Shown one piece after another: positions 19,070-27,789 of a stretch of 64,000 nt of DNA (position 1 is its first letter; each line of letters opens with the position of its first letter). The DNA comes from Cupriavidus malaysiensis (lineage in GTDB: Bacteria; Pseudomonadota; Gammaproteobacteria; Burkholderiales; Burkholderiaceae). Where the stretch lies: the NCBI RefSeq assembly GCF_001854325.1, contig NZ_CP017754.1, positions 4,154,001 to 4,218,000 on the forward strand, given 5' to 3'. Under the pieces are notes generated by a model that had not been told where the DNA came from, did no database searches, and saw only the letters and a list, made by a program, of their open reading frames with translations. The translations under genes and the position numbers were made by a program.

Positions 19070-19819
19070 CTATTTCTTCAGGCTGGCGAGCTTGCGCTCC
19101 AGCGTGGCGGCATCGGCCGCGCCGGGGATGCGGGTACCGTCGGTGAAGAACACCGCCGGCGTGCCGTTGATGTTGAGGCTGCGGCCCAGGGCCAGGTTGT
19201 CCTCGACCGGCGTCTTGCAGCTGCCGTTGCCGGTCAGCGCCACCTTGTTCAGCATCCAGTCGCGCCAGGCCTTGGTGCGGTCGGCCGAACACCAGACCTG
19301 CCTGGCCTTGGCCTCCGAATCCGGCGACAGCACCGGGAAGAGGAAGGTGTAGACGGTGATGTTGTCCATCTGCTGGAAGGTCTGCTCGATGCGCTTGCAG
19401 TAGCCGCAGTTCGGGTCGGAGAAGACCGCCACCTGGCGGCTGCCGTTGCCCTTGGTCCACTTGATGGCACGGTCCAGCGGCAGGTCCGCCCACTTGATGC
19501 GGTTGAGCTCGGCCAGGCGCTCCTCGGTCAGGTTGGCGCCGGTCTTGGTGTCGACCAGCTCGCCGTTGAGCACATAGCGGCCGCTGGCATCGGTGTAGAC
19601 GACCTGTCCGCCGATATTGACCTCGAACAGGCCCGGCACCGGCGTCTTGCCGACAGAGCGCACCTCGGCGCGGCCGCCCAAGGCCTTCTGCAGCGTGTCC
19701 TTGATGCGGTCGGTGCCCGGCTCGCCCGCAGCCATGGCATGCAGGGCGAAGCCCGCCGCGGCCAGGCCGCTGGCGATGGCGGCAAACCAGTAAGGGCGGC
19801 GGCGCAGGGATGACAACAT
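19070..19819 (-). CDS. dsbC: Thiol:disulfide interchange protein DsbC
   Basis: DsbC is a periplasmic disulfide isomerase. The 249 residues begin with an N-terminal signal peptide (Arg-rich then hydrophobic, ending near HAMA-A, about residue 30). The DsbC N-terminal dimerisation domain follows (VGKTPVPGLFEVNIGGQVVY), then the thioredoxin fold with active site CGYC (138-141) in FSDPNCGYCKR and the cis-Pro in NINGTPAVFF. A second Cys pair (WC...SC) matches the structural disulfide of DsbC. It lies between a UbiH-type gene and acuI on the same strand. Confidence 0.94.
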   Translation of the reverse strand: MLSSLRRRPYWFAAIASGLAAAGFALHAMAAGEPGTDRIKDTLQKALGGRAEVRSVGKTPVPGLFEVNIGGQVVYTDASGRYVLNGELVDTKTGANLTEERLAELNRIKWADLPLDRAIKWTKGNGSRQVAVFSDPNCGYCKRIEQTFQQMDNITVYTFLFPVLSPDSEAKARQVWCSADRTKAWRDWMLNKVALTGNGSCKTPVEDNLALGRSLNINGTPAVFFTDGTRIPGAADAATLERKLASLKK

Positions 19820-19893
19820 AGAAGGCTCCAGGTAAGGGGTGGGTCGGGGCGCGCGGGTCCGGGGCATCGGTCCGGGGCGATGTGGCGCCCGGC

Positions 19894-21174
19894 TCAGCCG
19901 AGCGCGCGCCCGATCAGGAAGCGTTTGAGCAGGGGCTGGCTGCCCACCGCCCGCATGCCGGCATTGCGCACCAGGGCGGGCAGGCTGCCGGGCAGCGAGA
20001 ACAGCCGGTGCAGGCCGTCGGTGGCCACCGTCAGCGACAGCAGGTCGGTGGCGCGGGCGCGCTCGTAGCGGCGCAGCAGGCGCAGGTCGCCTTCGCCACG
20101 GAATGTCTCTTTGTCCGCCATCACGCGCCCGAGTTCCACCACGTCGCGCAGCCCCAGGTTCACGCCCTGGCCGGCCAGCGGGTGGACCACGTGCGCCGCG
20201 TCGCCCACCAGGGCCATGTGCGGCTGCACGAACTGCTCGGCGCGCTGCAGCACCAGCGGGAAGCCCTGGGCCGGCGTGACACAGCGCAGCGCGCCGAAGC
20301 GGCGCCCGACCGCGCCGCCGGCGGCCTCGGCCACGGCGGCGCACAGCGCCTCGGGCGGCAACGCCAGCAGCTCGCGCGCATGGGCCTCGTCGGCCGACCA
20401 CACCATCGAAAGATAGGGCCCGGGCAGCGGCAGCATGGCGAGGATCTCGCCGTTGGCCGGCTCCTCGTCGGCCATCAGCTTGGGCAGCGGCCCGAGGAAC
20501 CATTGCGACGCGGTGTCGTGGTGCGGCTGCTCGCAGTGGAAATTGGCGACCACGCCGAGCTGGCGGTAGCGCCGCGTGCTGACCGGGATATGGCACTGCC
20601 CGCGCAGCCAGGAACGCGCGCCGTCGGCGCCGATCACGCAGGCGGCCCGCAGGCGGGTACCGCCGGCCAGCGTCAGGGTGGCGCCGTCGTCGTCGCGGTC
20701 GAAGGCGGAGGCGCTGTCATCGAACCAGTGCAGCTGGGGCTGGAAGCGCAGCGCGGTGTCGAGCACGCGCTCCACATGGTCGGATTCGATGATCCAGGCC
20801 AGTTGCGGCACCGCTGCGGCGTAGGCCGAGAAATGCAGGTCGCCATCGATGCCGGCAGCCGCGTCGGCCGCGCTGGCATCGCCGAACACGCGCATGTCGC
20901 GCACCGGCTGGATGCGCGCCGGATCCAGCGCCTCCCACACGCGCAGGCGCTCGAACAGAGCCTGCGAACTGGCCGAGAAGGCATAGATGCGGCTGCCCCA
21001 CTCGCCCTCGCCCGGCGCCGCCGCCGCCCCCGGCGGACGCGGCGCCACCAGGGCGACCTGCATGCCCTGCTGGGCCAGCAGCAGGGCACAGGCCTTGCCG
21101 ACGATGCCGCCGCCGACGACGGCGATCTGGAACTGGGAGGAATTGGGCCGCGCAGGCGCGTGGGATCGGATCAT
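19894..21174 (-). CDS. FAD-dependent UbiH/UbiF/VisC-family hydroxylase
   Basis: Members hydroxylate the ubiquinone precursor ring using FAD and O2. The 426 residues have the FAD-binding GGGIVGKACALLLA near the N terminus, an ADG-R motif (GADGARSWLR), and the second FAD motif GDAAHVVHPLAGQGVN from residue 324 followed by LGLRDV. Which ring position (UbiH, UbiF or UbiI) is modified cannot be told from sequence alone. The gene is divergent from ychF across about 170 bases. Confidence 0.88.
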   Translation of the reverse strand: MIRSHAPARPNSSQFQIAVVGGGIVGKACALLLAQQGMQVALVAPRPPGAAAAPGEGEWGSRIYAFSASSQALFERLRVWEALDPARIQPVRDMRVFGDASAADAAAGIDGDLHFSAYAAAVPQLAWIIESDHVERVLDTALRFQPQLHWFDDSASAFDRDDDGATLTLAGGTRLRAACVIGADGARSWLRGQCHIPVSTRRYRQLGVVANFHCEQPHHDTASQWFLGPLPKLMADEEPANGEILAMLPLPGPYLSMVWSADEAHARELLALPPEALCAAVAEAAGGAVGRRFGALRCVTPAQGFPLVLQRAEQFVQPHMALVGDAAHVVHPLAGQGVNLGLRDVVELGRVMADKETFRGEGDLRLLRRYERARATDLLSLTVATDGLHRLFSLPGSLPALVRNAGMRAVGSQPLLKRFLIGRALG

Positions 21175-21345
21175 GGTGGCTCGATTATAGCGACCCGGGA
21201 CGACAGCCCGGGCCGGGCCGGGTGACGCCGCCTGCGCGCCGCGCGGCGCCGGGCAGCCGCAGGGCGGCGATGGGGGGCAGCCACGGGGCCGGCCGGCTGC
21301 GGCCATCCGCTAGAATAGAGGTTTTGCCATTCTCCGCCTGACACC

Positions 21346-22437
21346 ATGAGCCTCAAATGCGGCATCGTCGGCCTGCCCAACGTCGGCAAGTCCACGCTGT
21401 TCAACGCCCTGACCAAGGCCGGCATCGCCGCCGAGAACTATCCGTTCTGCACCATCGAGCCCAATGTCGGCGTGGTGGAAGTGCCGGATCCGAGGCTTGC
21501 CAAGCTGTCCGAGATCGTCAAGCCGGAGCGCGTGCTGCCGGCCACCGTCGAATTCGTCGATATCGCCGGCCTGGTGGCGGGCGCCTCCAAGGGTGAAGGC
21601 CTCGGCAACCAGTTCCTGGCCAATATCCGCGAGACCGACGCCATCACCCACGTGGTGCGCTGCTTCGAGGATCCCAACGTGATCCACGTGGCCGGCAAGG
21701 TCGATCCGCTGTCGGACATCGAGGTCATCAACACCGAACTGGCACTGGCCGACCTGGCCACCGTCGAAAAAGCCCTGGCCCGCTACATCAAGCCGGCCCG
21801 CGCGGGGGACAAGGAAGCGCAGCGCCTGGTGGCGGTGCTGGAAAAGGCACAGATCGTGCTCGACCAGGCCAAGGCCGTGCGCACGCTGGACCTGGCGCCC
21901 GAAGAGTGGGACGCACTGCGCCCGTTCTGCCTGATCACCGCCAAGCCGACCATGTATGTAGCCAACGTGCGTGAGGACGGCTTCGAGAACAACCCGCACC
22001 TGGACGCCGTGCGCGGCTATGCCGAGCAGACCAAGTCGCCGGTGGTTGCCGTGTGCGCCGCCATCGAGGCCGAGATCGCCGACCTGGACGATGCCGACAA
22101 GGCCGAGTTCCTGGCCGACCTGGGCATGGAAGAGCCGGGCCTGGACCGCGTGATCCGCGCCGGCTTCAAGTTGCTCGGCCTGCAGACCTACTTCACCGCC
22201 GGCGTCAAGGAAGTGCGCGCCTGGACCATCCACGTGGGCGACACGGCGCCCAAGGCGGCCGGCGTGATCCACACCGACTTCGAGCGCGGCTTCATCCGTG
22301 CCCAGACCATCGCCTACGAGGACTACATCAATTTCAAGGGCGAACAGGGAGCCAAGGAAGCGGGCAAGATGCGCGCCGAAGGCAAGGAATACGTGGTGCA
22401 CGACGGCGACGTGATGAACTTCCTGTTCAACGTTTAA
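21346..22437 (+). CDS. ychF: Redox-regulated ATPase YchF (Obg-like)
   Basis: YchF is a P-loop ATPase of the Obg-related family that binds ribosomes and negatively affects the oxidative-stress response. The 363 residues contain the P-loop GLPNVGKST (9-17), redox-sensitive Cys35 in YPFCTIEPN, the [17 protein letters not shown] switch, NTE-L in place of NKxD, and the TGS domain ending in [15 protein letters not shown] box is about 30 bases before the ATG. The stop codon lies inside the 14-bp repeat that marks the left edge of the island. Confidence 0.97.
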   Translation: MSLKCGIVGLPNVGKSTLFNALTKAGIAAENYPFCTIEPNVGVVEVPDPRLAKLSEIVKPERVLPATVEFVDIAGLVAGASKGEGLGNQFLANIRETDAITHVVRCFEDPNVIHVAGKVDPLSDIEVINTELALADLATVEKALARYIKPARAGDKEAQRLVAVLEKAQIVLDQAKAVRTLDLAPEEWDALRPFCLITAKPTMYVANVREDGFENNPHLDAVRGYAEQTKSPVVAVCAAIEAEIADLDDADKAEFLADLGMEEPGLDRVIRAGFKLLGLQTYFTAGVKEVRAWTIHVGDTAPKAAGVIHTDFERGFIRAQTIAYEDYINFKGEQGAKEAGKMRAEGKEYVVHDGDVMNFLFNV

Positions 22438-22441
22438 ACGT
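22428..22441. repeat. attL candidate: 14-bp direct repeat at ychF 3' end
   Basis: CAACGTTTAAACGT occurs here, spanning the last ychF codons and stop, and again at 25833-25846; both are followed one base later by TGA. The inner 12 bases are palindromic. The copies bracket two integrase remnants and foreign cargo, so they are likely att core sites. Integration would leave ychF intact. Confidence 0.7.
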
Positions 22442-22570
22442 CTGACGATTTCTCGCGGAACTCAGTAGCCCTCAGTAGCGCTCGTTGGACTCGGCTTCTC
22501 ATTTCAAATCAATGAGTTGCGAGTTAAATACGGTCTACTGAGGTTTCTGTTTATCCGCATCCAGAAAAAT

Positions 22571-22612
22571 TGGGGGTAGCGTTGGGGGTACTCGTGTTCA
22601 ACCGTGGGGGTA
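22571..22612 (+). repeat. Three TGGGGGTA copies upstream of the integrase
   Basis: TGGGGGTA stands at 22571, 22583 and 22605, just before the integrase start. Repeated short motifs in this position are typical arm-type sites or autoregulatory sites of P4-like integrases. Role inferred. Confidence 0.45.
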
Positions 22613-22637
22613 CTTTTCCCCGCGGTGGAGTCCGACG

Positions 22638-23816
22638 ATGCCCGAGAATCTGCTCACCGACACGAAGATCAAGTCGGCCAAACCCACCGATCGCGACCGG
22701 AAACTATCAGACGGTGGCGGCCTGTTCCTGCTGGTCAAGGCAAACTCTGGCGGTGGAAGTACCGCCTCCAAGGCAAGGAAAACCTCTTTGCCTTCGGCAG
22801 CTTTCCTCAAGTAAGCCTTGCGGATGCACGCGCCGCCCGCGAAAAGGCGCGCACACTCGTCAAGCAAGGCATCCACCCTGCCCATGCCCATGAGCGGCAG
22901 CGGACCAAACAAAGCAACCTGGAAGCGCTGGAAGAACGCATGCGCGCCCGCGCAAGCTCGTTCGCCAAGGTGGCCGAAGCGTACCTGGCCGAGATCAAAC
23001 CGGTCTTCGCCGCCAGTTCCTACCGCACAAAGGAATCGCGCATCCAGAAGTACCTGTTGCCCAAGTTCGACGAGACGCCTATCAGCGACATTGGCGTCAA
23101 GCAGATTCGTCCACTGCTGGAAGAGTGCAAATCACACGGTGCCTGGGCGGCGATCCATGTCAAAGGCGATCTGGGGGCCTGGCTGAGTCAAACCCGCTCC
23201 CTAACCTGCGCGGGCTGCTCCGTATCCCGGTCAGCGAGAGCAAAGCCGCCAGACCCGCGAGCAAATTCACGGCTTCTACCAAGCGTTACGGGGGTACAGG
23301 GGCTATCCGGAGGCCGCACTTTGCTTGCGCCTGATTGCCCTGACAGCCTGTCGCCCTGGTGAAGCTGCGGATGCCGAGTGGGATGAGTTCGACTACGAGG
23401 ACGCAGTATGGCGCCGCCCTGCCGCGAAGATGAAAGCGCGCCGCGATTACATTAGTCAGCTTTCTACGCAGGCCATTGCCGTGCTGAAAGACTTGCAGCG
23501 CATCACGGGTGGTGGACGCTACCTGTCCCCGCATCGGAGTGGCAAGGGTTTCACAACACCCGATCCGCTGACCTACGCCATGCGCGATAAGAACCTCGGA
23601 CGAGGCACCACTCCGCATTGCTGGCGGACCATGTTCTCAACATGGGCAAACGAGAACGGCTTCCGTCCGGATCCAATCGAACGGCAACTCGCCCACATTG
23701 AAAGCAACAAGGTGCGCGCCACTTACAACAAAGCACTGTTGTTGGATGAAAGAAGGGTCTTGCTCCAGAAATGGGTCAGCTATCTTGATGACGCAGAAGG
23801 TGTCTCGACGTCGTGA
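22638..23816 (+). pseudogene. P4-type tyrosine integrase, inactivated by frameshifts
   Basis: The reading starts at 22638 (MPENLLTDTKIKSAKPTDRD, the DUF4102 arm-binding domain). It then moves to the next frame near 22740 (LWRWKYRLQGKENLFAFGSF), again near 23170 (LAESNPLPNLRGLLRIPVS) and again near 23255 (FYQALRGYRGYPEAALCLRL) before ending in frame at 23816. Each change is equivalent to one lost base. About a dozen residues also seem missing around the second break. The catalytic residues survive: Arg in TACRPGEA, HCWR, RQLAH and the Tyr in ATYNKA. The result cannot be a functional protein. Confidence 0.88.
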
Positions 23817-23944
23817 AGGACCCATTGCATGAGCCCGCGTAATGACTCGGGCCGAAAGGCCTGAGTCATGACATTCCTGCGGAACATCTGCAAGAAGTTC
23901 TGGATCGTCTATGTAGTGAAATGGTCTTTAAAACCAAAAGCCGT

Positions 23945-24313
23945 TTATCGAGGCGAGTGTAAACCCAGTCGATTCCCTTCGGTATCTAGAAATAATGCGA
24001 AGAAGCCACTTTCGTCGGCATGTGGTGTTTTGGGAACAAGTATTTTTCCACCATTTTCCTCTACTTTTGATAAGACTACTTGCAGGTCTTCGCCCGCATT
24101 CAAATACAGTGTAACTCCGGAGCTGGACGGCAAATAACCATCGCCTTCAATAATAACACCAATCGTAGGCTGCCCCTCATATGGAAACAACCCCATCTTT
24201 ACCTCCGGAATATCCACGGCCTCAATGGGTACAGAAAAAATTCTGCTATAGAATTTTACAGCACGCTCTAAACTTGTCGCTGGAATCTCAAAAATCGATG
24301 CAAAGCCATGCAT
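23945..24313 (-). CDS. VOC (glyoxalase/bleomycin-resistance fold) protein, island cargo
   Basis: The 122-residue product has the paired beta-alpha-beta-beta-beta modules of the vicinal oxygen chelate family: FEIPATSLERAVKFYSRIF at the start, GVTLYLNAGEDLQVVLSKVEENGGKIL in the middle, and FALFLDTEGNRLGLHS at the end. VOC proteins include isomerases, dioxygenases and drug-binding resistance proteins; the substrate here cannot be named. Codon use is AT-rich (many AAT, ATA, TTT), unlike all genes outside the island, and the wording of the sequence resembles Bacteroidetes homologues. Confidence 0.82.
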   Translation of the reverse strand: MHGFASIFEIPATSLERAVKFYSRIFSVPIEAVDIPEVKMGLFPYEGQPTIGVIIEGDGYLPSSSGVTLYLNAGEDLQVVLSKVEENGGKILVPKTPHADESGFFALFLDTEGNRLGLHSPR

Positions 24314-24426
24314 TCTATTTTCCTCGATATTGTACGCGTTACATGATTATTTTGTGCTTTTATCCGGCACCCATTCAATTTACATCCAGAGTATCGCGAT
24401 GAATTGTAAAAAAGCGACAGCGCAAT

Positions 24427-25239
24427 TTATTTGTATAACAATGAAGATAGCATCATGCTTTTTTCGCCAAAAAAATCACTCGGCCTTACCCCGGTAAACT
24501 CCTTAAAGTCCTTAATGAAATGAGATTGATCATAATAATTGCCTTCGTACGCTATATGAGTCAGACTTTCTTCCCGATTGATTAACAACTTCAAGGCAGC
24601 TTGCAAGCGGATAACCTTGCTCAATTGCTTTGGACTAATGCCAATGACGTCCAGAAACTGCCTTTCCAGCTGCCGTTTTTTACTGCGATCTGAGTTTGTA
24701 ATTTCGTTAATTGATATGCTTCCATTGTTTGAAAAGAGAATTTCCACGGTCGTCTTTACAATATTCTCGATAGTTCGTTGATCACTAATTTTTGAAAAAA
24801 GAAATGCTTCCAATATATTAATTCGCTCCCTTGTGCTTAACGCCTTAATAATGTCCCCCTCCAGTTGTTTTGCTTCGTTGTGCTCAAATAACTCATAAAT
24901 TGACGTCTCCTTATTTATTAGGCTTTTAATGGGCCTGGAAACGAAGTTTGAAAAGCCGTAAGGAAAGAAGCTCGCTGCAAAGGTATAGACATAGCCTGTT
25001 GGTTGAATATAAAAAGGAGTAAGTGTCTGTCCAAGCACCATGGCGCGCGGTTGAATTATGTAATCATTCTCCGAGGTATACCTCTTGATATCATCGCCCA
25101 ATACAAAGGCCAGCTCAATACAGCCGTCCGGCACAATTCTCTGCCTTTCTGCGCTTTCTTCCGGAAAGACTTCCAGTGTCCAAAAGAATTTAACAAAAGA
25201 GGCCAAATCTTTACTTGGTTGAAATCTGTTGTAATTCAT
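24427..25239 (-). CDS. AraC-family transcriptional regulator, island cargo
   Basis: The 270 residues comprise an N-terminal sensor region beginning MNYNRFQPSKDLASFVKFFW (the DUF6597-like domain frequent in Bacteroidetes AraC proteins) and a C-terminal AraC HTH. The second helix-turn-helix is clear: LTHIAYEGNYYDQSHFIKDFKEFTGVRPSDF. The gene is strongly AT-rich with Lys/Asn/Ile-rich protein, foreign to this genome. It lies 113 bases upstream of the VOC gene on the same strand and could regulate it. The ligand is unknown. Confidence 0.87.
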   Translation of the reverse strand: MNYNRFQPSKDLASFVKFFWTLEVFPEESAERQRIVPDGCIELAFVLGDDIKRYTSENDYIIQPRAMVLGQTLTPFYIQPTGYVYTFAASFFPYGFSNFVSRPIKSLINKETSIYELFEHNEAKQLEGDIIKALSTRERINILEAFLFSKISDQRTIENIVKTTVEILFSNNGSISINEITNSDRSKKRQLERQFLDVIGISPKQLSKVIRLQAALKLLINREESLTHIAYEGNYYDQSHFIKDFKEFTGVRPSDFFGEKSMMLSSLLYK

Positions 25240-25425
25240 GAAGCCTCCAAAACCACATAACCATTTGAGCGCTTGCCAAAGCGATCAATTGCCTTGCAAC
25301 CAGCCGAATAATTCAACAGGGTACGACAACGAGAGCTTGCGTTTCGCAGTTGGGTACATGATCGCGCGAAAGTGCCCAAGCGCGTAGTGAGCTACGCAAA
25401 TTCGAACTTGAGATTGATCAAGTGA

Positions 25426-25834
25426 TCACCTTCCAAGGTACACCGCCGTAATCTGCGTGCGCTCATGCCCCAGCTCGCGGCTGATCGCCTGCCGCGCCTG
25501 CGCATCCACGGCACGCTGCGCAGGCGTCAACGACCGCGCCGAAGGCCGCCAGCGGCCGGTGCCTTCCAGCCGTCAGCACCTCATAGCGATCCTGCGCGTA
25601 CCGGTGCCGCAACCCATGCATATTGCTCAGCCCGGCCGCCTTGCATTGCCCATCGTAGGTGTTGCGCTGCTGGATAAAGCTCTTGTGCGCGGGGATCAAT
25701 GACCCCGCGCCGGACGGCTCGGGCACCTGGTCCAGCACGCGTCGTTGTTCGGCCGTGGTAATCGGCACGGCGCGAGGCCGTGACGCGCTTTCCCCGTGAA
25801 ACTTAGCGTTTCCGGGCCTTTGCCGACGGACCAA
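25426..25834 (-). pseudogene. Remnant of a second integrase (Integrase_1-type C-terminal domain)
   Basis: Reading leftward from the attR repeat, fragments match the C-terminal half of a tyrosine recombinase: ITTAEQRRVLDQV, SLIPAHKSFIQQRNTYDGQC, and GLSNMHGLRHRYAQDRYEVLT. After an indel the frame continues as RSLTPAQRAVDAQARQ, then ISRELGHERTQITAVYLGR with its stop at 25426. The catalytic HxxR and Tyr (AVY) are recognisable. The N-terminal half is missing at the island edge and at least one frameshift is present near 25560. This family differs from the left integrase, so the island is composite. Confidence 0.8.
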
Positions 25835-25846
25835 CGTTTAAACGTG
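25833..25846. repeat. attR candidate: 14-bp direct repeat
   Basis: Second copy of CAACGTTTAAACGT, identical to 22428-22441. The sequence after it (GTGATCCACGCC) becomes GC-rich chromosomal DNA. Confidence 0.7.
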
Positions 25847-25901
25847 TGATCCACGCCTGAGCCCGGCCCGGCACCTTGCCCCGGGCAGGCCCACCGAAAA
25901 G

Positions 25902-25932
25902 CCCGCAATCCCCTCGGAGTTGCGGGATTTTT
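25902..25932 (+). terminator. Rho-independent terminator, probably the original ychF terminator
   Basis: CCCGCAA (25902-25908) pairs with TTGCGGG (25920-25926), followed by ATTTTT. It lies 56 bases right of attR with no plus-strand gene of its own, so it probably served ychF before the island separated them. Confidence 0.7.
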
Positions 25933-26326
25933 GTCGATTTTTCGACACTTTTGCCGTCCTGTTGTCACATGCAGCACCTGCAAGGGCAGCCGGCACCGCC
26001 CGCCGCAGACTCCCTTACGCAGCCTGAGCCACTCCCGGGTACGACACCCCGAAGGCGCGGCCATCCTGGCGCGGGAGCAAACCGCCGGCTCAGTCCGAGC
26101 TAAGTCTGCCTCGGTAATGTCTCCACCGTGCAGATCCCTGCACTGCCCCTCCCGGAGACGCGCCATGTCCCGCCGCACCCGGCTTTCCGTGCCGGACCGG
26201 CGCCTCGCCATCCTGCCTGCCGGCGCGCGTGCGGGGCACGACGACCACAGCGGGCGGGCCCGAGCGCCCGCCCGCGAGGCCGAGCCGTCCGCGCCGCGGA
26301 GGTCCGGCCGGGAGAACCAGGAACCG
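25933..26326. other. Spacer without convincing gene upstream of the PAP2 gene
   Basis: An open frame continues from 25931 into the PAP2 gene, but its translation is Arg/Pro/Ala-rich and lacks family resemblance before residue 133. No clear promoter or structured RNA was recognised. Confidence 0.5.
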
Positions 26327-26920
26327 ATGGAAGCCCTCAACCGAACGCTCTTTCTCTGGCTCAACGCGCCTGCGCACCCGCAGGCGTGGCTGGTGGCGCT
26401 GGCCACGGTCCTGGCGCAGTGGCTGATCTGGGCCATACCGGCCCTGCTCGCCATCGGCTGGCTGCGTGGCGATGAGCGCACCCGCAAGGCGATGCTGGCG
26501 GCCACGGCGTCGGCCTGGCTGGGGCTGCTCGCCGGCCAGCTGATCGGTCTCGCCTGGCCGCACCCCCGGCCCTTCATGATCGGCCTGGGCCACACGCTTC
26601 TCGCTCATGCGGCCGATCCGTCCTTCCCCAGTGATCACCTGACGCTGTGGTGGGCGGTCGCGTGCGCGCTTCTGCAGGCAGGCCAGCGCCGTATCGGGGC
26701 CGCGCTGGCCTTGTCCGGCCTGGCCATCGCCTGGGCACGCGTCTACCTGGGCGTGCATTTTCCCTTCGACATGCTCGGCGCGGCCGGGGTGGCCGCGTCC
26801 AGTGCCTGGCTGGCACAGCGCGCCGCGCCCTGGTATCTGGGGCCGGCCTATCGGACCGCCGATGCCGTTCATCGTGTCCTGTTCGGCAGGCTGATCGCGC
26901 GCGGCTGGGTCCGCGCATGA
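26327..26920 (+). CDS. PAP2-family phosphatase (undecaprenyl-pyrophosphate phosphatase-like)
   Basis: The 197-residue membrane protein has about five hydrophobic segments and the PAP2 phosphatase signatures WPHPRPF (motif 1), SFPSDHLT (motif 2, catalytic His) and RVYLGVHFPFD (motif 3). The usual Lys of motif 1 is not apparent, as in BcrC-like members. GGAG is upstream of the ATG at 26327. A role in recycling undecaprenyl pyrophosphate or dephosphorylating lipids at the periplasmic face is inferred. The next three genes (membrane protein, regulator, kinase) follow on the same strand. Confidence 0.87.
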   Translation: MEALNRTLFLWLNAPAHPQAWLVALATVLAQWLIWAIPALLAIGWLRGDERTRKAMLAATASAWLGLLAGQLIGLAWPHPRPFMIGLGHTLLAHAADPSFPSDHLTLWWAVACALLQAGQRRIGAALALSGLAIAWARVYLGVHFPFDMLGAAGVAASSAWLAQRAAPWYLGPAYRTADAVHRVLFGRLIARGWVRA

Positions 26921-27007
26921 GGCGGGCCGCTTGCCAGGCGGCGCTGGCCGATCTGCCGAAAACCTTCGATACTTTCCAGGGCAAAGCCCGCACCGAGAGC
27001 GCTTCCG

Positions 27008-27766
27008 ATGAAAACGCCAACTGAACAGGCACTGGCCAAGGTTCCCGAAGTCACGCTGGGGTTCTGGCTGATCAAGATCGCCGCCACCACGCTGGGCGAA
27101 ACCGGCGGCGACGCGGTTTCGATGTCCATGAACCTGGGCTACCTGGTGAGCACCGGCATTTTCGCCGTGCTCTTCCTGGTCGCCGTGGTCGCGCAGATCC
27201 GGGCGAAGCGATTCCATCCGCTGCTGTACTGGGCCACCATCATCGCCACCACCACGGTCGGCACGACGCTGGCGGACTTCGCGGACCGCTCGCTGGGCAT
27301 CGGCTATGCAGGCGGGTCGCTGTTGCTGCTGGCCTTGCTGCTCGGCTCTCTGCTGGCCTGGCATCGCACGCTCGGCTCGGTGTCGGTGGGCACCGTGCAC
27401 TCGCCCAAGGCGGAGGCCTTCTATTGGGTGACGATCATGTTCTCCCAGACCCTGGGCACCGCGCTGGGCGACTGGACCGCCGACACCGCGGGCCTGGGCT
27501 ACACCGGCGCGGCCGTCGTCTTCGGCGCACTGCTCGCCTTGATCCTGGCCGCCCGCTACGGCACCCGCGTGTCCCGCACGCTGCTGTTCTGGGCGGCGTT
27601 CATCCTGACCCGCCCCCTCGGCGCGGTGGTCGGCGACTTCCTCGACAAGCCGCTGAGCGCCGGCGGGATGGCGCTGAGCCGCTATTCGGCGTCGGCCGCG
27701 CTGCTGTCCTTTATGCTGGCCGGCCTCCTGCTGTTCCGTCAGCGAGCGGCCACGACATCGCATTGA
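27008..27766 (+). CDS. COG4705-like membrane protein with fourfold internal repeat
   Basis: The 252 residues contain about eight hydrophobic segments and four related motifs of the form T/R-x-G-x-x-x-x-D: TTLGETGGD (Asp35), TTVGTTLAD (Asp90), QTLGTALGD (Asp155) and RPLGAVVGD (Asp210). The spacing 55, 65, 55 residues suggests a duplicated pair. The family (uncharacterised membrane-anchored proteins) has no assigned function. It sits 87 bases after the PAP2 gene and 23 bases before the response regulator, suggesting one unit. Confidence 0.8.
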   Translation: MKTPTEQALAKVPEVTLGFWLIKIAATTLGETGGDAVSMSMNLGYLVSTGIFAVLFLVAVVAQIRAKRFHPLLYWATIIATTTVGTTLADFADRSLGIGYAGGSLLLLALLLGSLLAWHRTLGSVSVGTVHSPKAEAFYWVTIMFSQTLGTALGDWTADTAGLGYTGAAVVFGALLALILAARYGTRVSRTLLFWAAFILTRPLGAVVGDFLDKPLSAGGMALSRYSASAALLSFMLAGLLLFRQRAATTSH

Positions 27767-27789
27767 ACCATCACGCCGCGGGAGGAGGA

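Larger units (their letters stand above)
22428..25846. mobile_element. Decayed genomic island inserted at the 3' end of ychF
   Basis: The element is bounded by the 14-bp repeats and contains, left to right, a frameshifted tyrosine integrase, a VOC gene, an AraC gene and a broken second integrase. The cargo core (about 23.85-25.4 kb) is plainly AT-rich against the GC-rich surroundings. No transfer, replication or phage structural genes are seen, so it is immobile without help. Boundaries are inferred from the repeat alone. Confidence 0.72.

Noticed and set aside
22438..22637. tRNA gene as the integrase target
   Set aside because: No cloverleaf, TTCGANTC loop or CCA end is visible. The repeated 14-mer lies on the ychF 3' end instead.
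26917..27024. Small ORF beginning in the PAP2 stop region
   Set aside because: 35 codons without ribosome-binding site, overlapping the start of the next gene; no resemblance to a protein family.
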